Below are positions 35,286-43,834 of a stretch of DNA of 64,000 nucleotides, in pieces. Position numbers and translations under genes: made by a program. This DNA comes from IDS-8 sp040902105 (GTDB taxonomy: Bacteria > Pseudomonadota > Gammaproteobacteria > Steroidobacterales > Woeseiaceae), in NCBI GenBank assembly GCA_040902105.1, contig JBBDXW010000053.1, forward strand, positions 38,316 to 102,315. The letters are read 5' to 3'. Numbering within the stretch: the stretch's first letter is position 1; every line of letters begins with the position of its first letter. Below the pieces are notes generated by a model. It made no database searches. It was not told the DNA's origin and saw only the letters and a list, made by a program, of their open reading frames with translations.

Positions 35286-35408
35286 GGCGGCGCCTCGCTT
35301 GGGGGGAGGGCTTTTCAGGATCGTCAAAAACAGGGATGTTTTTGCGAAGCCCCCATGGATGGGTTCACGGCGTTCCTGAAAAGCCCTCCCCCCAAGTGAG
35401 GTGCCGCC
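35286..35408. repeat. 38-base long inverted repeat with inner hairpin
   Basis: Arms 35286-35323 and 35371-35408 match with only three or four mismatches, around cttggggggagggctttt. The 47-base interior has its own stem, caaaaac/gtttttg, and the sequence cccccatggatgggttcacg. It lies between tRNA-Lys and the cpoB stop. The interior resembles, from memory, a repetitive element of other gammaproteobacteria. Confidence 0.8.
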
Positions 35409-35455
35409 TGGCACCGATCACAAACGTTCATGAATGATGCGGGCGGGCGTACCGA

Positions 35456-36229
35456 CTAGTGCCCTTCCTCGGTCATGCGATTCAGCCGTTGCTCGGCCAG
35501 TCGCGCGGCCGTCGTGTCGGCGTGCTCCTGCTGCACCCTCGACAGCGCGGTGCGCGCTTCCTCCCAGCGTTGCAGTTCGTAGTTTGCGTACCCGGCCTTG
35601 AGCAACGCGTCGGGCACTTTGCGCGAGCGCGGATAGCGGTCGATCACGACTGCGAATTCCTGCAGGGCATCCTCGAACTTGTCGGTGACGTAATAGGATT
35701 CGGCCAGCCAGTACTGGGCATTGTCGGCGAGCTGGCTGTCGGGATAACTGGTCAGGAACTGCTTGAACGCCATCGCCGCCGGTTCGTAGCGTTGTTCTTT
35801 CAGCAATTCGAAGGCGGCCTGGTAGTTGTCCCGGTCGGAGCCGCCCGGTATCGGTAACTGGCCCGGTGCAAGCGTCCCGCCGTCGAGAACACCGGAGACG
35901 CCGAGGCCCTGCAGCCTTTGTTCCAGGGTCTGGATGCGCTGGTCGAGATCCTGGTAGAGATCCCGCTCCCGGTCCCCCGTTTCCTCGGCCTGGTACTCGA
36001 GCGTTTCCGTGCGGCCCTGCAACTCGGCCGCCTGACGCTGAAGATTGTCGACCTGCATCGCGATATCGACCAGGCTGCCGCTCGCCAGGACGCGTTCGAC
36101 GGATATCAGGCGGCGTTCGAGATCGTTGAGTTTCAACACGACCGGATCGTCTGCCGGGTCGGTCATCGCACAGCCAGCCAGCACAATTGCCGGCAACAAC
36201 GCCAGCGGGGATTTCTTTGCTTTAAACAC
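35456..36229 (-). CDS. cpoB: Tol-Pal system protein CpoB (YbgF)
   Basis: Coordinates peptidoglycan synthesis by PBP1B with outer-membrane constriction at division. It has 257 residues: an export signal, a coiled-coil trimerisation region (about 40-115, QVDNLQRQAAELQGRTETLE), and a C-terminal domain of three to four TPR-like repeats (YQAAFELLKEQRYEPAAMAF, LADNAQYWLAESYYVTDKF). The signal ends VLAGCAMTD, a clear lipobox, unlike the soluble E. coli protein. It lies downstream of pal by 11 bases, at the end of the tol cluster. Confidence 0.94.
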   Translation of the reverse strand: MFKAKKSPLALLPAIVLAGCAMTDPADDPVVLKLNDLERRLISVERVLASGSLVDIAMQVDNLQRQAAELQGRTETLEYQAEETGDRERDLYQDLDQRIQTLEQRLQGLGVSGVLDGGTLAPGQLPIPGGSDRDNYQAAFELLKEQRYEPAAMAFKQFLTSYPDSQLADNAQYWLAESYYVTDKFEDALQEFAVVIDRYPRSRKVPDALLKAGYANYELQRWEEARTALSRVQQEHADTTAARLAEQRLNRMTEEGH

Positions 36230-36240
36230 GCGACTCTCGC

Positions 36241-36765
36241 TTAGTTGGTGTATTTGATTTCCACGCGACGGTTCTGCGCATACGACTCGTCATCGCTGCC
36301 CATCGCGGCGGGACGCTCCTCGCCGAAACTGACCGTAGAAATCTGCTCTGCAGTCGCTCCCTGAATCAACAGCATGCGCCGTACTGCCTGGGAACGCCGC
36401 TCTCCAAGCCCGATATTGTACTCTCTCGAGCCGCGTTCATCGGCGTGCCCTTCGAGCCGAACTTTCGTGCGGGTATTGTTGGCGAGGTTCGACGCATGAC
36501 GGGCCAGCAGGTCCGCATACTCCGGCCGGAGTTCCGACTGGTCAAAATCGAAATAGATGATCATGCCCAGTTCGCCGGCATCGAAATCGTCGCCGAACTC
36601 TTCGCCGCGGCCGAACTCGTCATCGTCCATGCCGCTCGAAGTACCTTCCTGACCCGCACCGGCGCTGTCATCGTCCATAGCCTCGGGATCGGGAATCGGC
36701 GTAGAGCCGCAACCGGCCAGCACGAGGCACAGCAAACCGATCCCGAGAAACTTGTAACCTGTCAT
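36241..36765 (-). CDS. pal: peptidoglycan-associated lipoprotein Pal
   Basis: Outer-membrane lipoprotein anchoring the envelope to peptidoglycan and bound by TolB. It has 174 residues. The lipobox is LVLAGCGS, then an acidic Gly-rich linker (about 25-60). The OmpA-like domain has IIYFDFDQSELRPEYADLL and LEGHADERGSREYNIGLGERR, carrying the diaminopimelate-binding Asp and Arg. GGATATCGAC precedes the ATG. An AT-rich 98-base gap from tolB holds a promoter candidate. Confidence 0.96.
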   Translation of the reverse strand: MTGYKFLGIGLLCLVLAGCGSTPIPDPEAMDDDSAGAGQEGTSSGMDDDEFGRGEEFGDDFDAGELGMIIYFDFDQSELRPEYADLLARHASNLANNTRTKVRLEGHADERGSREYNIGLGERRSQAVRRMLLIQGATAEQISTVSFGEERPAAMGSDDESYAQNRRVEIKYTN

Positions 36766-36833
36766 GTCGATATCCTTTGCGAAGTGTTTTCGAAGCGGAA
36801 CGACTGAGCCGATTCCGACTTATATTTCAACTA

Positions 36834-36839
36834 ATTATA
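36834..36839 (-). promoter_or_regulatory. -10 element upstream of pal
   Basis: On the minus strand a perfect TATAAT stands 69 bases before the pal start, in an AT-rich stretch that contrasts with the GC-rich surroundings. The -35 is poor, so the call is moderate. An internal pal promoter is plausible since Pal is needed in excess of Tol proteins. Confidence 0.42.
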
Positions 36840-36863
36840 GTACTTCATTAATGTAAAGTCTTG

Positions 36864-38177
36864 TCACTGGTCAAGGGAGAACGGCGACCATACCGGCTCG
36901 CGAACATCGCCTCGGCCCGGTGCGAGCCGCTGTCGCACCAGACCGTCCGCCGATACGGTTTCCAGCACCCCCTTGCCCCCCTGCCGAGTCGCATAAATCA
37001 GCGTATCGCTGTTCGGCGCGAAGCTCGGCGACTCGTCCTGCTGGCCGGCCGACAACACCAGCACATCCCGCTGTTCGAGATCCATGACCGCGATCCGGAA
37101 ATTGCCCCGGTCGTTGTGCACCGTCGCAAGCTTGCCGCCGTCCGGCGACAGCCTTGGTCGCGCATTATAACTGCCTTCGAAGGTGACGCGCTCAGGTGTG
37201 CCGCCGTCGACGCCGACACGATACACCTGCGGACCGCCGCTTCGGTCCGAGGTGAAGTAGATTTGCCGGCCGTCGGGCGACCAGCTGCCCTCTGTATCGA
37301 TCGCCCGATTCGTCGTCAGACGCTTGACGTTCCGCGATGCCAGGTCCATGACGTGAATATCGAGATTGCCGTCCGCGCCTCCCAGCGTCAACGCGAGCAG
37401 CCGGCCATCCGGCGAAAAGGACGGCGAGCCGTTGATGCCCGGGCGGTTAGACACCTGGATGCGATTGCCCGTGCGCAATGTTTGCACGAAGATGGACGAT
37501 GCATTGCCCTCGAACGACACGTATGCGAGACGCCGGCTGTCGGGGGACCACGCCGGCGACATGATCGGGTCGGGCGACTCCATGATCGTGTGCTCGTTTT
37601 CGCCGTCCGCATCGGACACGACCAGTGCATAGGTCTGTCCATTGTCTGTCCGCTGTGCCGTGACATACGCAATCTGCGTCGCGAACACGCCCTTGATGCC
37701 GGTCAGTTCCTCGTAAATCATATCGGCCGCGCGATGAGCCGCCATGCGCAGCGTGCCGCCGCTCGCAGGCATGCGGTAACCGACGAGCTGTTCTCCGCGA
37801 AACACGTCAAAAAGCTGGAACTGCAGGCTGTAGGCGCTTTCGGCGGATTGCGTCAGTTTGCCGACCACGACCGCCTCGACGGCGAGGATGGACCAGTCGT
37901 CGAAGTCAATGTCGGCCCCGGCGGTCGGCTTTTGCAGCATGTCGCTCTCATCGATGGGCGCGAACCGGCCGCTGCGCTGCAAATCCGCGGCGATAACACC
38001 CGCGACGTCGAGCGGTGCGGAACCCGTGGTGCCTTCCCAGCCGAACGGGACGACGGCGACCGGCGCCTGGTTACCGGCGCCGCGGGTGATCTGGATATCG
38101 AGTTCCGCAAGCGCGTCCGCACCGGCAAGAAACGTCACCAGCAAGAGGGAAAAACGCCCTGTGAGGTTTTTTCGCAT
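36864..38177 (-). CDS. tolB: Tol-Pal translocation protein TolB
   Basis: Periplasmic beta-propeller protein that cycles between Pal and TolA. It has 437 residues: a signal peptide (to about ADALA), an N-terminal two-layer domain, then repeated WD40-like blades marked by SPAWSPDSRRLAYVSF, GSPSFSPDGRLLALT, TEGSWSPDGRQIYFTSD and RPRLSPDGGKLATV. ATG 38177 is chosen; ATG 38195 upstream would abut a poorly placed AAGG. It has normal length and position in the cluster. Confidence 0.95.
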   Translation of the reverse strand: MRKNLTGRFSLLLVTFLAGADALAELDIQITRGAGNQAPVAVVPFGWEGTTGSAPLDVAGVIAADLQRSGRFAPIDESDMLQKPTAGADIDFDDWSILAVEAVVVGKLTQSAESAYSLQFQLFDVFRGEQLVGYRMPASGGTLRMAAHRAADMIYEELTGIKGVFATQIAYVTAQRTDNGQTYALVVSDADGENEHTIMESPDPIMSPAWSPDSRRLAYVSFEGNASSIFVQTLRTGNRIQVSNRPGINGSPSFSPDGRLLALTLGGADGNLDIHVMDLASRNVKRLTTNRAIDTEGSWSPDGRQIYFTSDRSGGPQVYRVGVDGGTPERVTFEGSYNARPRLSPDGGKLATVHNDRGNFRIAVMDLEQRDVLVLSAGQQDESPSFAPNSDTLIYATRQGGKGVLETVSADGLVRQRLAPGRGDVREPVWSPFSLDQ

Positions 38178-38270
38178 GGTTGATTTCCGTCGCATCCTTT
38201 TCAGATTCCTTGGTGAATGTCCCTGGTATATGTCCCCGGTATGTCCCGGTGGGCCCGTTCCCGCGAGGCC

Positions 38271-39143
38271 CTATTGTTCAGGTTCGAAGGTGATGCGCAA
38301 GTTTCTGTCGAACAGCGCGGGATTCTCCGGTTCCGGCAACGGCGACGCCTTGTAGACCGCCGCCTCTATGGAACGTTGCACGGCAGCGTCTCCATTGCAA
38401 GACGCGATGGTCACGCCGACCACCTCGCCGCCCGGAAGCTGCCGCACTTCAACCACGCATTTCAGGCCCGGCACTGCGCTCGCAGGGCGTATCCATGCCT
38501 GCTGTATCGATTGCTGGATTGCGAAGCGGTATCGGGCAAGTTCGCCTGAATCCAGAGCGTCGAGCAGACGCTGTTCTTCGGCCAGCTCCGCTTCGAATTG
38601 CTGCTGCTGCTCGGCGTCCTCGGCTTCGCGGCGTTTGCGTTCGTTCTCCAGCCGTTGCCGTTCGATGTCCTCGAGGCGTTTTCTTTCGGCCTCCTGACGT
38701 TGCCGTTCGAGTTCGGCTTCCTCGCGTTTGCGTTGCTCTTCGGCTTCGCGCTGTCTTCGCTGCTGTTCAGCCTCGTCCCTCTTCTGCCGCTCTTCGGCCT
38801 CCTGCTCGAGTCGGCGTTGTTCGACAACCTGTTGCTGCCGGATTCGTTCCTGCTCCTGTTCCAGGTCCTGTTGCCGTTTCAGGCGCTCCGCCTCGATGCG
38901 TTGCTGTTCGGCCGGGTCGGGTTCCGGCTCGGGTTCCGGCTCCTGCTCGACGGGCGGCGGCTCCACAACCCGCGGGGCTTGCTGCAGGTCGGATTCACTG
39001 ACGAGTGTCGCCTGAATGGCAAGCGGCGTCGCGGGACGTGAAGGACGGGAAAAATCGAGCGCGAACACCATTGCCGCGAATATCAGCAGATGCAGCAGAA
39101 CGGCCAGTAAGACCGGAACAATGTTGTAACTGTCGCGGATCAC
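38271..39143 (-). CDS. tolA: cell envelope protein TolA
   Basis: Inner-membrane protein spanning the periplasm to energise Pal. It has one N-terminal helix (VPVLLAVLLHLLIFAAMVFAL), a Pro-Glu stretch (EQEPEPEPEPDPAEQ), a long Glu/Arg/Gln-rich helical rod of about 130 residues (domain II), and the C-terminal domain with SIQQAWIRP and the conserved C..V pair around LKCVVEVRQLPGG and IASCNGD. The best start is GTG 39143, 13 bases after the tolR stop, with no ATG nearby. 290 residues. Confidence 0.93.
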   Translation of the reverse strand: MIRDSYNIVPVLLAVLLHLLIFAAMVFALDFSRPSRPATPLAIQATLVSESDLQQAPRVVEPPPVEQEPEPEPEPDPAEQQRIEAERLKRQQDLEQEQERIRQQQVVEQRRLEQEAEERQKRDEAEQQRRQREAEEQRKREEAELERQRQEAERKRLEDIERQRLENERKRREAEDAEQQQQFEAELAEEQRLLDALDSGELARYRFAIQQSIQQAWIRPASAVPGLKCVVEVRQLPGGEVVGVTIASCNGDAAVQRSIEAAVYKASPLPEPENPALFDRNLRITFEPEQ

Positions 39144-39156
39144 GCAGTCTGCCGTG

Positions 39157-39600
39157 TCATTCAGGGACCGGATACGTATCCAACGGGTCCGTAACGAATC
39201 CGATACTGTCGGCACCGGCTTGTTGCAACAACACCATCGCCCCGACGACATTGCCGTACGGCACTGCTCGATCGGCCTTGACGAGAATGGGCGTTTCCGG
39301 GCGACGTTCGAGGACCACCGAGGTACGCGCGACGATCTCCTTGCTGCTGGCAGGCTTGTCCTCGTCCTCGCCGATGTTGATATACAGGTTGCCATCGACG
39401 TCGACACTGACCACGACTGGCGGATGATTCGGCACGTCTTCGATCGGCTCGGCACCCGCCTTGGGCAACTCGACCTTGACACCCTGCGTCAACAGAGGTG
39501 CGGTCACCATGAATATGATCAGCAAAACCAGCATCACGTCGATATAGGGCACGACGTTGATCTCGCCCATCAGCTTGCGCTTTTTTAACGGTGATGACAT
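39157..39600 (-). CDS. tolR: TolR proton-channel subunit
   Basis: ExbD-like inner-membrane protein of 147 residues that, with TolQ, uses the proton gradient to drive TolA. It has a single helix with the proton-carrying Asp (INVVPYIDVMLVLLIIFMV) and a periplasmic domain ending LLQQAGADSIGFVTDP. The ATG lies one base after the tolQ stop, so the two are tightly coupled. Confidence 0.96.
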   Translation of the reverse strand: MSSPLKKRKLMGEINVVPYIDVMLVLLIIFMVTAPLLTQGVKVELPKAGAEPIEDVPNHPPVVVSVDVDGNLYINIGEDEDKPASSKEIVARTSVVLERRPETPILVKADRAVPYGNVVGAMVLLQQAGADSIGFVTDPLDTYPVPE

Positions 39601-39601
39601 G

Positions 39602-40291
39602 TCAGCCTGCCTTGCGCTTGGATACCGAATGCCGTTGCAGGATGCTCGAGAACTCTTCCATGAAGCCGTCGTAACGAACTTCGAGACGCCCGACCTTGTC
39701 CGCATAGCGGTTATAGGCTACGACCGCCGGAATCGCGGCAAAAAGTCCCATCGCGGTTGCAATGAGCGCTTCGGCGATGCCCGGCGCTACCATGGCGAGC
39801 GTGGCCGCCTGCGTGTTGCTGAGCCCGCGGAACGAATTCATGATGCCCCACACAGTGCCGAACAGGCCGACGTACGGGCTGGTCGAGCCGATCGTGGCAA
39901 GCGTCGCAAGCCCCTGCTCCAGCCGGTCGACTTCGCGCATCATCCCTACCCGCATCGCGCGCCGGCACTCCTCTACCAGCTTGTCCGGCTGCACGTCATG
40001 CTGCTGAATGCCCCGATTGAATTCGCGAAAACCGGATTCGAAAATGCTCGCCATGCCGACACTGCCGCCTTTTTGCCTGTCTGCGGCACGATAAAGTGTC
40101 TGCAGGTCGCCGCCCGACCAGAAATTCGCTTCGAACGTGTCGGAGGCGGCCTTGGTGCGCTGGATGAGGCGTCTCTTGGTGAAGATGATGCTCCAGGAAA
40201 CGAAAGACGCGGCAAGCAACAACAGCATCACCAGCTTGACCGGGATGCTGGCGCCCATGATCAGGTGCAAAAACGACATATCGGGTGTCAT
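39602..40291 (-). CDS. tolQ: TolQ proton-channel subunit
   Basis: ExbB-like inner-membrane protein, 229 residues, three transmembrane helices: near 17-37, about 135-155 (GSTSPYVGLFGTVWGIMNSF), and about 175-195 (IAEALIATAMGLFAAIPAVV). The start is ATG 40291, overlapping the ybgC stop (ATGA), with AAGGA just upstream; a Met four codons later is possible. Normal family length. Confidence 0.96.
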   Translation of the reverse strand: MTPDMSFLHLIMGASIPVKLVMLLLLAASFVSWSIIFTKRRLIQRTKAASDTFEANFWSGGDLQTLYRAADRQKGGSVGMASIFESGFREFNRGIQQHDVQPDKLVEECRRAMRVGMMREVDRLEQGLATLATIGSTSPYVGLFGTVWGIMNSFRGLSNTQAATLAMVAPGIAEALIATAMGLFAAIPAVVAYNRYADKVGRLEVRYDGFMEEFSSILQRHSVSKRKAG

Positions 40292-40716
40292 TGGTAGTCC
40301 TTAAATAGTGTGTCAGGCAGTCGTGCGGGTTTCAGACTGTCGGCGTCGAGATACGCTGCCCGCGTTGTGCCCCGGCAAAGCAACTCGCCATTGAGGTCCT
40401 CGCGAAAAATTTTCTGTTCGATCAGAAAACTCGCACGCGCGAGACCGGTCAGGCCGGCAGTGACGATCAGCTTGTCATTGAAACGCGCCGGCGCCAGAAA
40501 GTCAGCCTGCGTATCGACGACTACGAAAAATCGCCTTCTTTCATAAAGCAGGACATCCTGTTCGACTCCCAGCGCCCGCAACCATTCCGTGCGCGCACGC
40601 TCCATGAACTTGAAGTAATTGGCAAAATAAACCAGCCCCTGAGCGTCGGAGTCTTCGTAATAGACGCGTACCGGCCATGCAAACGGTTGCGTGGATCTCT
40701 CACCAGAGCTCTCCAA
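40288..40716 (-). CDS. ybgC: YbgC acyl-CoA thioesterase of the tol-pal cluster
   Basis: Hot-dog-fold thioesterase of 142 residues with the 4-hydroxybenzoyl-CoA thioesterase signature YYEDSDAQGLVYFANYFKF, carrying the catalytic Asp. It works on short acyl-CoA or acyl-ACP and associates with phospholipid enzymes in E. coli. It overlaps tolQ by four bases and starts 11 bases after the ruvB stop. Confidence 0.95.
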   Translation of the reverse strand: MESSGERSTQPFAWPVRVYYEDSDAQGLVYFANYFKFMERARTEWLRALGVEQDVLLYERRRFFVVVDTQADFLAPARFNDKLIVTAGLTGLARASFLIEQKIFREDLNGELLCRGTTRAAYLDADSLKPARLPDTLFKDYQ

Positions 40717-40727
40717 GGGGCAGTGAC

Positions 40728-41777
40728 TCAGGAGTCGGGAAACAAGGGCAATTCCGGCAGCACCTCGCGCGCCGGCGGCGCCAGGCCGAAATGCAGGTAG
40801 GCATTGCGCGTGGCAACGCGGCCGCGCGCAGTACGCATCATGAAACCCTGCTGAATCAGGTACGGTTCAAGCACGTCTTCAATCGTGCCGCGTTCTTCGC
40901 CGACCGCGGCCGCAAGGCTCTCGATTCCGACCGGCCCGCCGTCGAACTTGTCGATAATGGTGTGCAGCAGGCGGCGATCCATGGCATCGAAGCCGTTCGG
41001 ATCCACCGCCAGCATATCCATCGCATTGACGGCAACCTCCTCGGTCACGACGCCGTCCGCCTGCACTTCGGCAAAGTCGCGTACCCGGCGTAACAACCTG
41101 TTCACGATTCTCGCAGTGCCGCGCGCGCGGCTCGCGATCTGCAACGCACCGCCCGGCTCCAGCGGTAAATTGAGAATCCCGGCGGAGCGATGCGCGATCG
41201 CCGCGAGTTCCTCGGTGGAATAAAATTCAAGTCGCTGCACGATGCCGAAGCGATCGCGAAGCGGCGATGTCAGCAGTCCGGCTCGCGTGGTGGCTCCGAC
41301 CAGGGTGAATGGCGAAAGATCGAGCTTGATCGAGCGCGCAGCCGGGCCTTCGCCAATCACGATGTCGAGCTGGAAGTCTTCCAGTGCAGGATAAAGCACT
41401 TCCTCGACGATCGGACTCAGGCGATGGATTTCATCGACGAACAGCACATCGTTGGGTTCGAGGTTGGTCAGAATCGCCGCTAGGTCGCCCGGGCGTTCAA
41501 GCACCGGGCCGGACGTCTGCCGCAGGTTGACGCCCATCTCGAAGGCGATGATGTGCGCGAGCGTCGTTTTACCGAGCCCGGGCGGGCCGAAGATCAGGAC
41601 GTGGTCGAGTGCTTCGCGCCGGTTTCTTGCTGCAGTGATGAAAATCTCCATCTGCTGCTTGACGCTCGGCTGGCCGACGAATTCGGTTAGCGTCTTCGGC
41701 CGGATCGCCCGGTCGAAGACGCGATCGTCGGCGCGCGGCGCGGCGCTGGTCAGGCGATCGCGTTCGATGGCGGTCAT
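40728..41777 (-). CDS. ruvB: Holliday junction helicase subunit RuvB
   Basis: AAA+ motor that drives branch migration with RuvA. It has 349 residues with Walker A LIFGPPGLGKTTLAHI, Walker B DVLFVDEIHR, sensor VGATTRAGLLTSPLRDRFG and the C-terminal winged helix with GIESLAAAVGEERGTIEDV. ruvA ends four bases before it. Full length and intact. Confidence 0.97.
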   Translation of the reverse strand: MTAIERDRLTSAAPRADDRVFDRAIRPKTLTEFVGQPSVKQQMEIFITAARNRREALDHVLIFGPPGLGKTTLAHIIAFEMGVNLRQTSGPVLERPGDLAAILTNLEPNDVLFVDEIHRLSPIVEEVLYPALEDFQLDIVIGEGPAARSIKLDLSPFTLVGATTRAGLLTSPLRDRFGIVQRLEFYSTEELAAIAHRSAGILNLPLEPGGALQIASRARGTARIVNRLLRRVRDFAEVQADGVVTEEVAVNAMDMLAVDPNGFDAMDRRLLHTIIDKFDGGPVGIESLAAAVGEERGTIEDVLEPYLIQQGFMMRTARGRVATRNAYLHFGLAPPAREVLPELPLFPDS

Positions 41778-41780
41778 CGA

Positions 41781-42371
41781 TTAGCCTGCGGCTTGCCGCA
41801 ATGCGGAACGGATGATGTCTTCAGCCGATTTGTCTTCAACGTCGAGTTGTCCAAGCAGCCGTTTCACTTCCAGAGGCTTGTAGCCCAGCGCGACCAGCGC
41901 GTCAAATGCCTCGCTGCGCGCATCGGTTCGTCCCGGGCGACCCGACGCCGACCTGGGCAACACCGCTTGCTGGTCAACTCGATCGCGCATCTCGATAATG
42001 AGGCGCTCCGCTGTCTTGCGCCCCACTCCCGGGATCTTGATCAGCATCGCGCTGTCTTCGTGCAAGACGGTGCGATGAAAATCGGCGACACTCATGCCGG
42101 ATAGTATTGCCAACGCCATTTTCGCACCGACGCCGCTGACCTTGAGCAATGCGCGGAAAAGCACCTTTTCTTCCTCGCTCGCGAAGCCGAACAGCGATTG
42201 TGCGTCCTCCCTGACGTGCAGATGCGTATGCAAAAAAATGTCCGCACCGACTTTCGGCAGATCCAGGAACGTCGACATCGGCGTTTCGATTTCGTAGCCG
42301 ACGCCGGAACATTCGACGATGATCCTGGGCGGCTGTTTTAAGGCCAGCCTGCCGCGTATGGAACCGATCAT
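41781..42371 (-). CDS. ruvA: Holliday junction helicase subunit RuvA
   Basis: Junction-binding tetramer that loads RuvB. It has 196 residues: OB-fold (MIGSIRGRLALKQPPRIIVE), two helix-hairpin-helix motifs (LLKVSGVGAKMALAILSGM; LIKIPGVGRKTAERLIIEM), and the C-terminal RuvB-binding domain (EAFDALVALGYKPLEVKRLL). The ATG overlaps the ruvC stop by four bases. Confidence 0.97.
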   Translation of the reverse strand: MIGSIRGRLALKQPPRIIVECSGVGYEIETPMSTFLDLPKVGADIFLHTHLHVREDAQSLFGFASEEEKVLFRALLKVSGVGAKMALAILSGMSVADFHRTVLHEDSAMLIKIPGVGRKTAERLIIEMRDRVDQQAVLPRSASGRPGRTDARSEAFDALVALGYKPLEVKRLLGQLDVEDKSAEDIIRSALRQAAG

Positions 42372-42889
42372 CGCAACCCTGCGATGGCGGCTGCGCCGGC
42401 CAGGCGCGCATGCAACCGCCGCTGATGACCGTGACAGAGCGCCGCAGCAAGTGCATCCGCGGCATCGGGCGACGGGGCGCCCTGTAAATGCAGCAACACC
42501 CTGACCATGTGCTGAACCTGCTCCTTGGTCGCCGCGCCGCTGCCGACCAGCGCTTGTTTGATTTCACGGGGGGCATATTCGTACACGGCGACGTCCAGAC
42601 CGAAGGTCGCGCACAAGGCCGCAGAGCGGGCCTGGCCGAGCTTAAGCGCGCTCATCGCGTTGCGGTGTACGAAGATACTCTCGATGACCACGGCATCCGG
42701 ATGGTATTCGGCGGCGATCTCGGCGACCGAGCGAAAGATCAGGCGAAGACGCGCCGCGAAATTGCCGTCGACGCTGCGCACCGAGCCGCTGGCAACATAA
42801 CAGGCGCGGTCGTCCTCGAAGTCAAGCACGCCGAAGCCCGTAATCCGCGAGCCGGGATCGATGCCTAGTATCCGTTGTCGCTCAGCCAA
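42368..42889 (-). CDS. ruvC: Holliday junction resolvase RuvC
   Basis: Mg-dependent endonuclease that cuts Holliday junctions. Catalytic acidic residues lie in ILGIDPGSRITGFGV, VVIESIFVHRN and the late DAADALAAALCHG. TTG 42889 is chosen: GAGG is six bases upstream and it gives 173 residues, equal to the E. coli protein. A TTG at 42901, overlapping the yebC stop, is the longer option. No ATG is available near the domain start. Confidence 0.94.
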   Translation of the reverse strand: MAERQRILGIDPGSRITGFGVLDFEDDRACYVASGSVRSVDGNFAARLRLIFRSVAEIAAEYHPDAVVIESIFVHRNAMSALKLGQARSAALCATFGLDVAVYEYAPREIKQALVGSGAATKEQVQHMVRVLLHLQGAPSPDAADALAAALCHGHQRRLHARLAGAAAIAGLR

Positions 42890-42897
42890 TGCCTGCC

Positions 42898-43641
42898 TCA
42901 AAGCTGCGACAGCAAGTCGTCGCCGATTTCTGCGTTGCTGTAAACATTCTGCACGTCATCGAGATCTTCCAGCATTTCGAGCAGCTTGATCATGGAGCCG
43001 GCTTCCTCCAGGCCGAGTTCGATGCTCGTTGCCGCCCACATCGTCAGCTCGGCGCTCTCGGGCGCAAATCCTGCCTGGCGCATGGCGTCGCGCACCGCTT
43101 CGAATTCAAGTGGGTCCGTCAGCACCTGGATCGACTTATCTTCGTCGACCACGATGTCCTCGGCGCCCGCTTCAATCGCGGCGGCCAGGATTGCTTCTTC
43201 GTCGCTGCCTGGCGGATAGGACAGCAGTCCGGCATGATTGAACAGATAATTCACCGAGCCGTCAGCGCCCAGATTGCCGCCGAATTTGGAGAACGCATGC
43301 CGCACGTCTGCGACGGTGCGGTTGCGGTTGTCCGTCATGCAATCAACCATGATCGCGGTGCCCCCGGGACCGTATCCCTCGTAGCGTATTTCCTGATAGG
43401 CCGTTCCGTCCATTTCACCGGCGCCGCGCTTGATCGCGCGGTCGATGTTGTCCTTCGGCACGCTGTGTGATCTGGCCTTGTCCACGGCAAGCCGCAAACG
43501 CGGATTCGACCCGATGTCGCTGCCGCCGATGCCGGCCGCAATCGTAATCTCACGAATCAGCCTGGTGAAAAGTTTGCCGCGTTTTTTGTCCTGAGCGCCT
43601 TTGCGGTGCTGGATGTTCGCCCATTTGCTGTGTCCGGCCAT
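42898..43641 (-). CDS. yebC: YebC/PmpR-family regulator
   Basis: 247-residue protein beginning MAGHSKWANIQHRKGAQD, the invariant family N-terminus, and continuing FTRLIREITIAAG and YEGYGPGGTAIMVDC. YebC proteins act as DNA-binding regulators, and recent work also shows a role in translation of proline-rich stretches. It is first in the yebC-ruvCAB-ybgC-tol series. Confidence 0.96.
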   Translation of the reverse strand: MAGHSKWANIQHRKGAQDKKRGKLFTRLIREITIAAGIGGSDIGSNPRLRLAVDKARSHSVPKDNIDRAIKRGAGEMDGTAYQEIRYEGYGPGGTAIMVDCMTDNRNRTVADVRHAFSKFGGNLGADGSVNYLFNHAGLLSYPPGSDEEAILAAAIEAGAEDIVVDEDKSIQVLTDPLEFEAVRDAMRQAGFAPESAELTMWAATSIELGLEEAGSMIKLLEMLEDLDDVQNVYSNAEIGDDLLSQL

Positions 43642-43693
43642 AAACCCCGTTGTCGCCTGTTGTCAAAACCAATCCAGCCCGATGGTTGCCGCA

Positions 43694-43775
43694 GATCGCC
43701 CGTTTTCACGGGCTCCAACGGCGTACGATTCGCCGTCGACGAGAACCCTGTTCGAGCCCGTGAAAACGGGCGATC
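43694..43775. repeat. palindromic repeat, family B copy 1
   Basis: A perfect 22-base inverted repeat (43694-43715 with 43754-43775) built on gagcccgtgaaaacgggcga, with a 38-base loop. Each arm can itself fold (gcccgt/acgggc). The flank ggcgaatcgtacgccgttgg, read on the minus strand, recurs at 52693-52734. It lies between the divergent yebC and relA genes. Confidence 0.85.
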
Positions 43776-43834
43776 CGCAAGCGGGCGTATGATAACGGGA
43801 ATCCGAATTCGACACACCCTCGAAAATTCGACAA

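Noticed and set aside
35104..35408. Integration site of a genomic island at tRNA-Lys
   Set aside because: No integrase gene or repeated tRNA 3' end is visible, and the flanking genes are the usual housekeeping operons.
36861..38183. A 440-codon open frame on the plus strand opposite tolB
   Set aside because: Exact antisense of a complete tolB with intact propeller motifs; the translation shows no recognisable domain.
38495..39041. Leucine- or arginine-rich frames opposite the tolA rod
   Set aside because: Mirror of the Glu/Arg/Gln repeat region of TolA; not independent genes.
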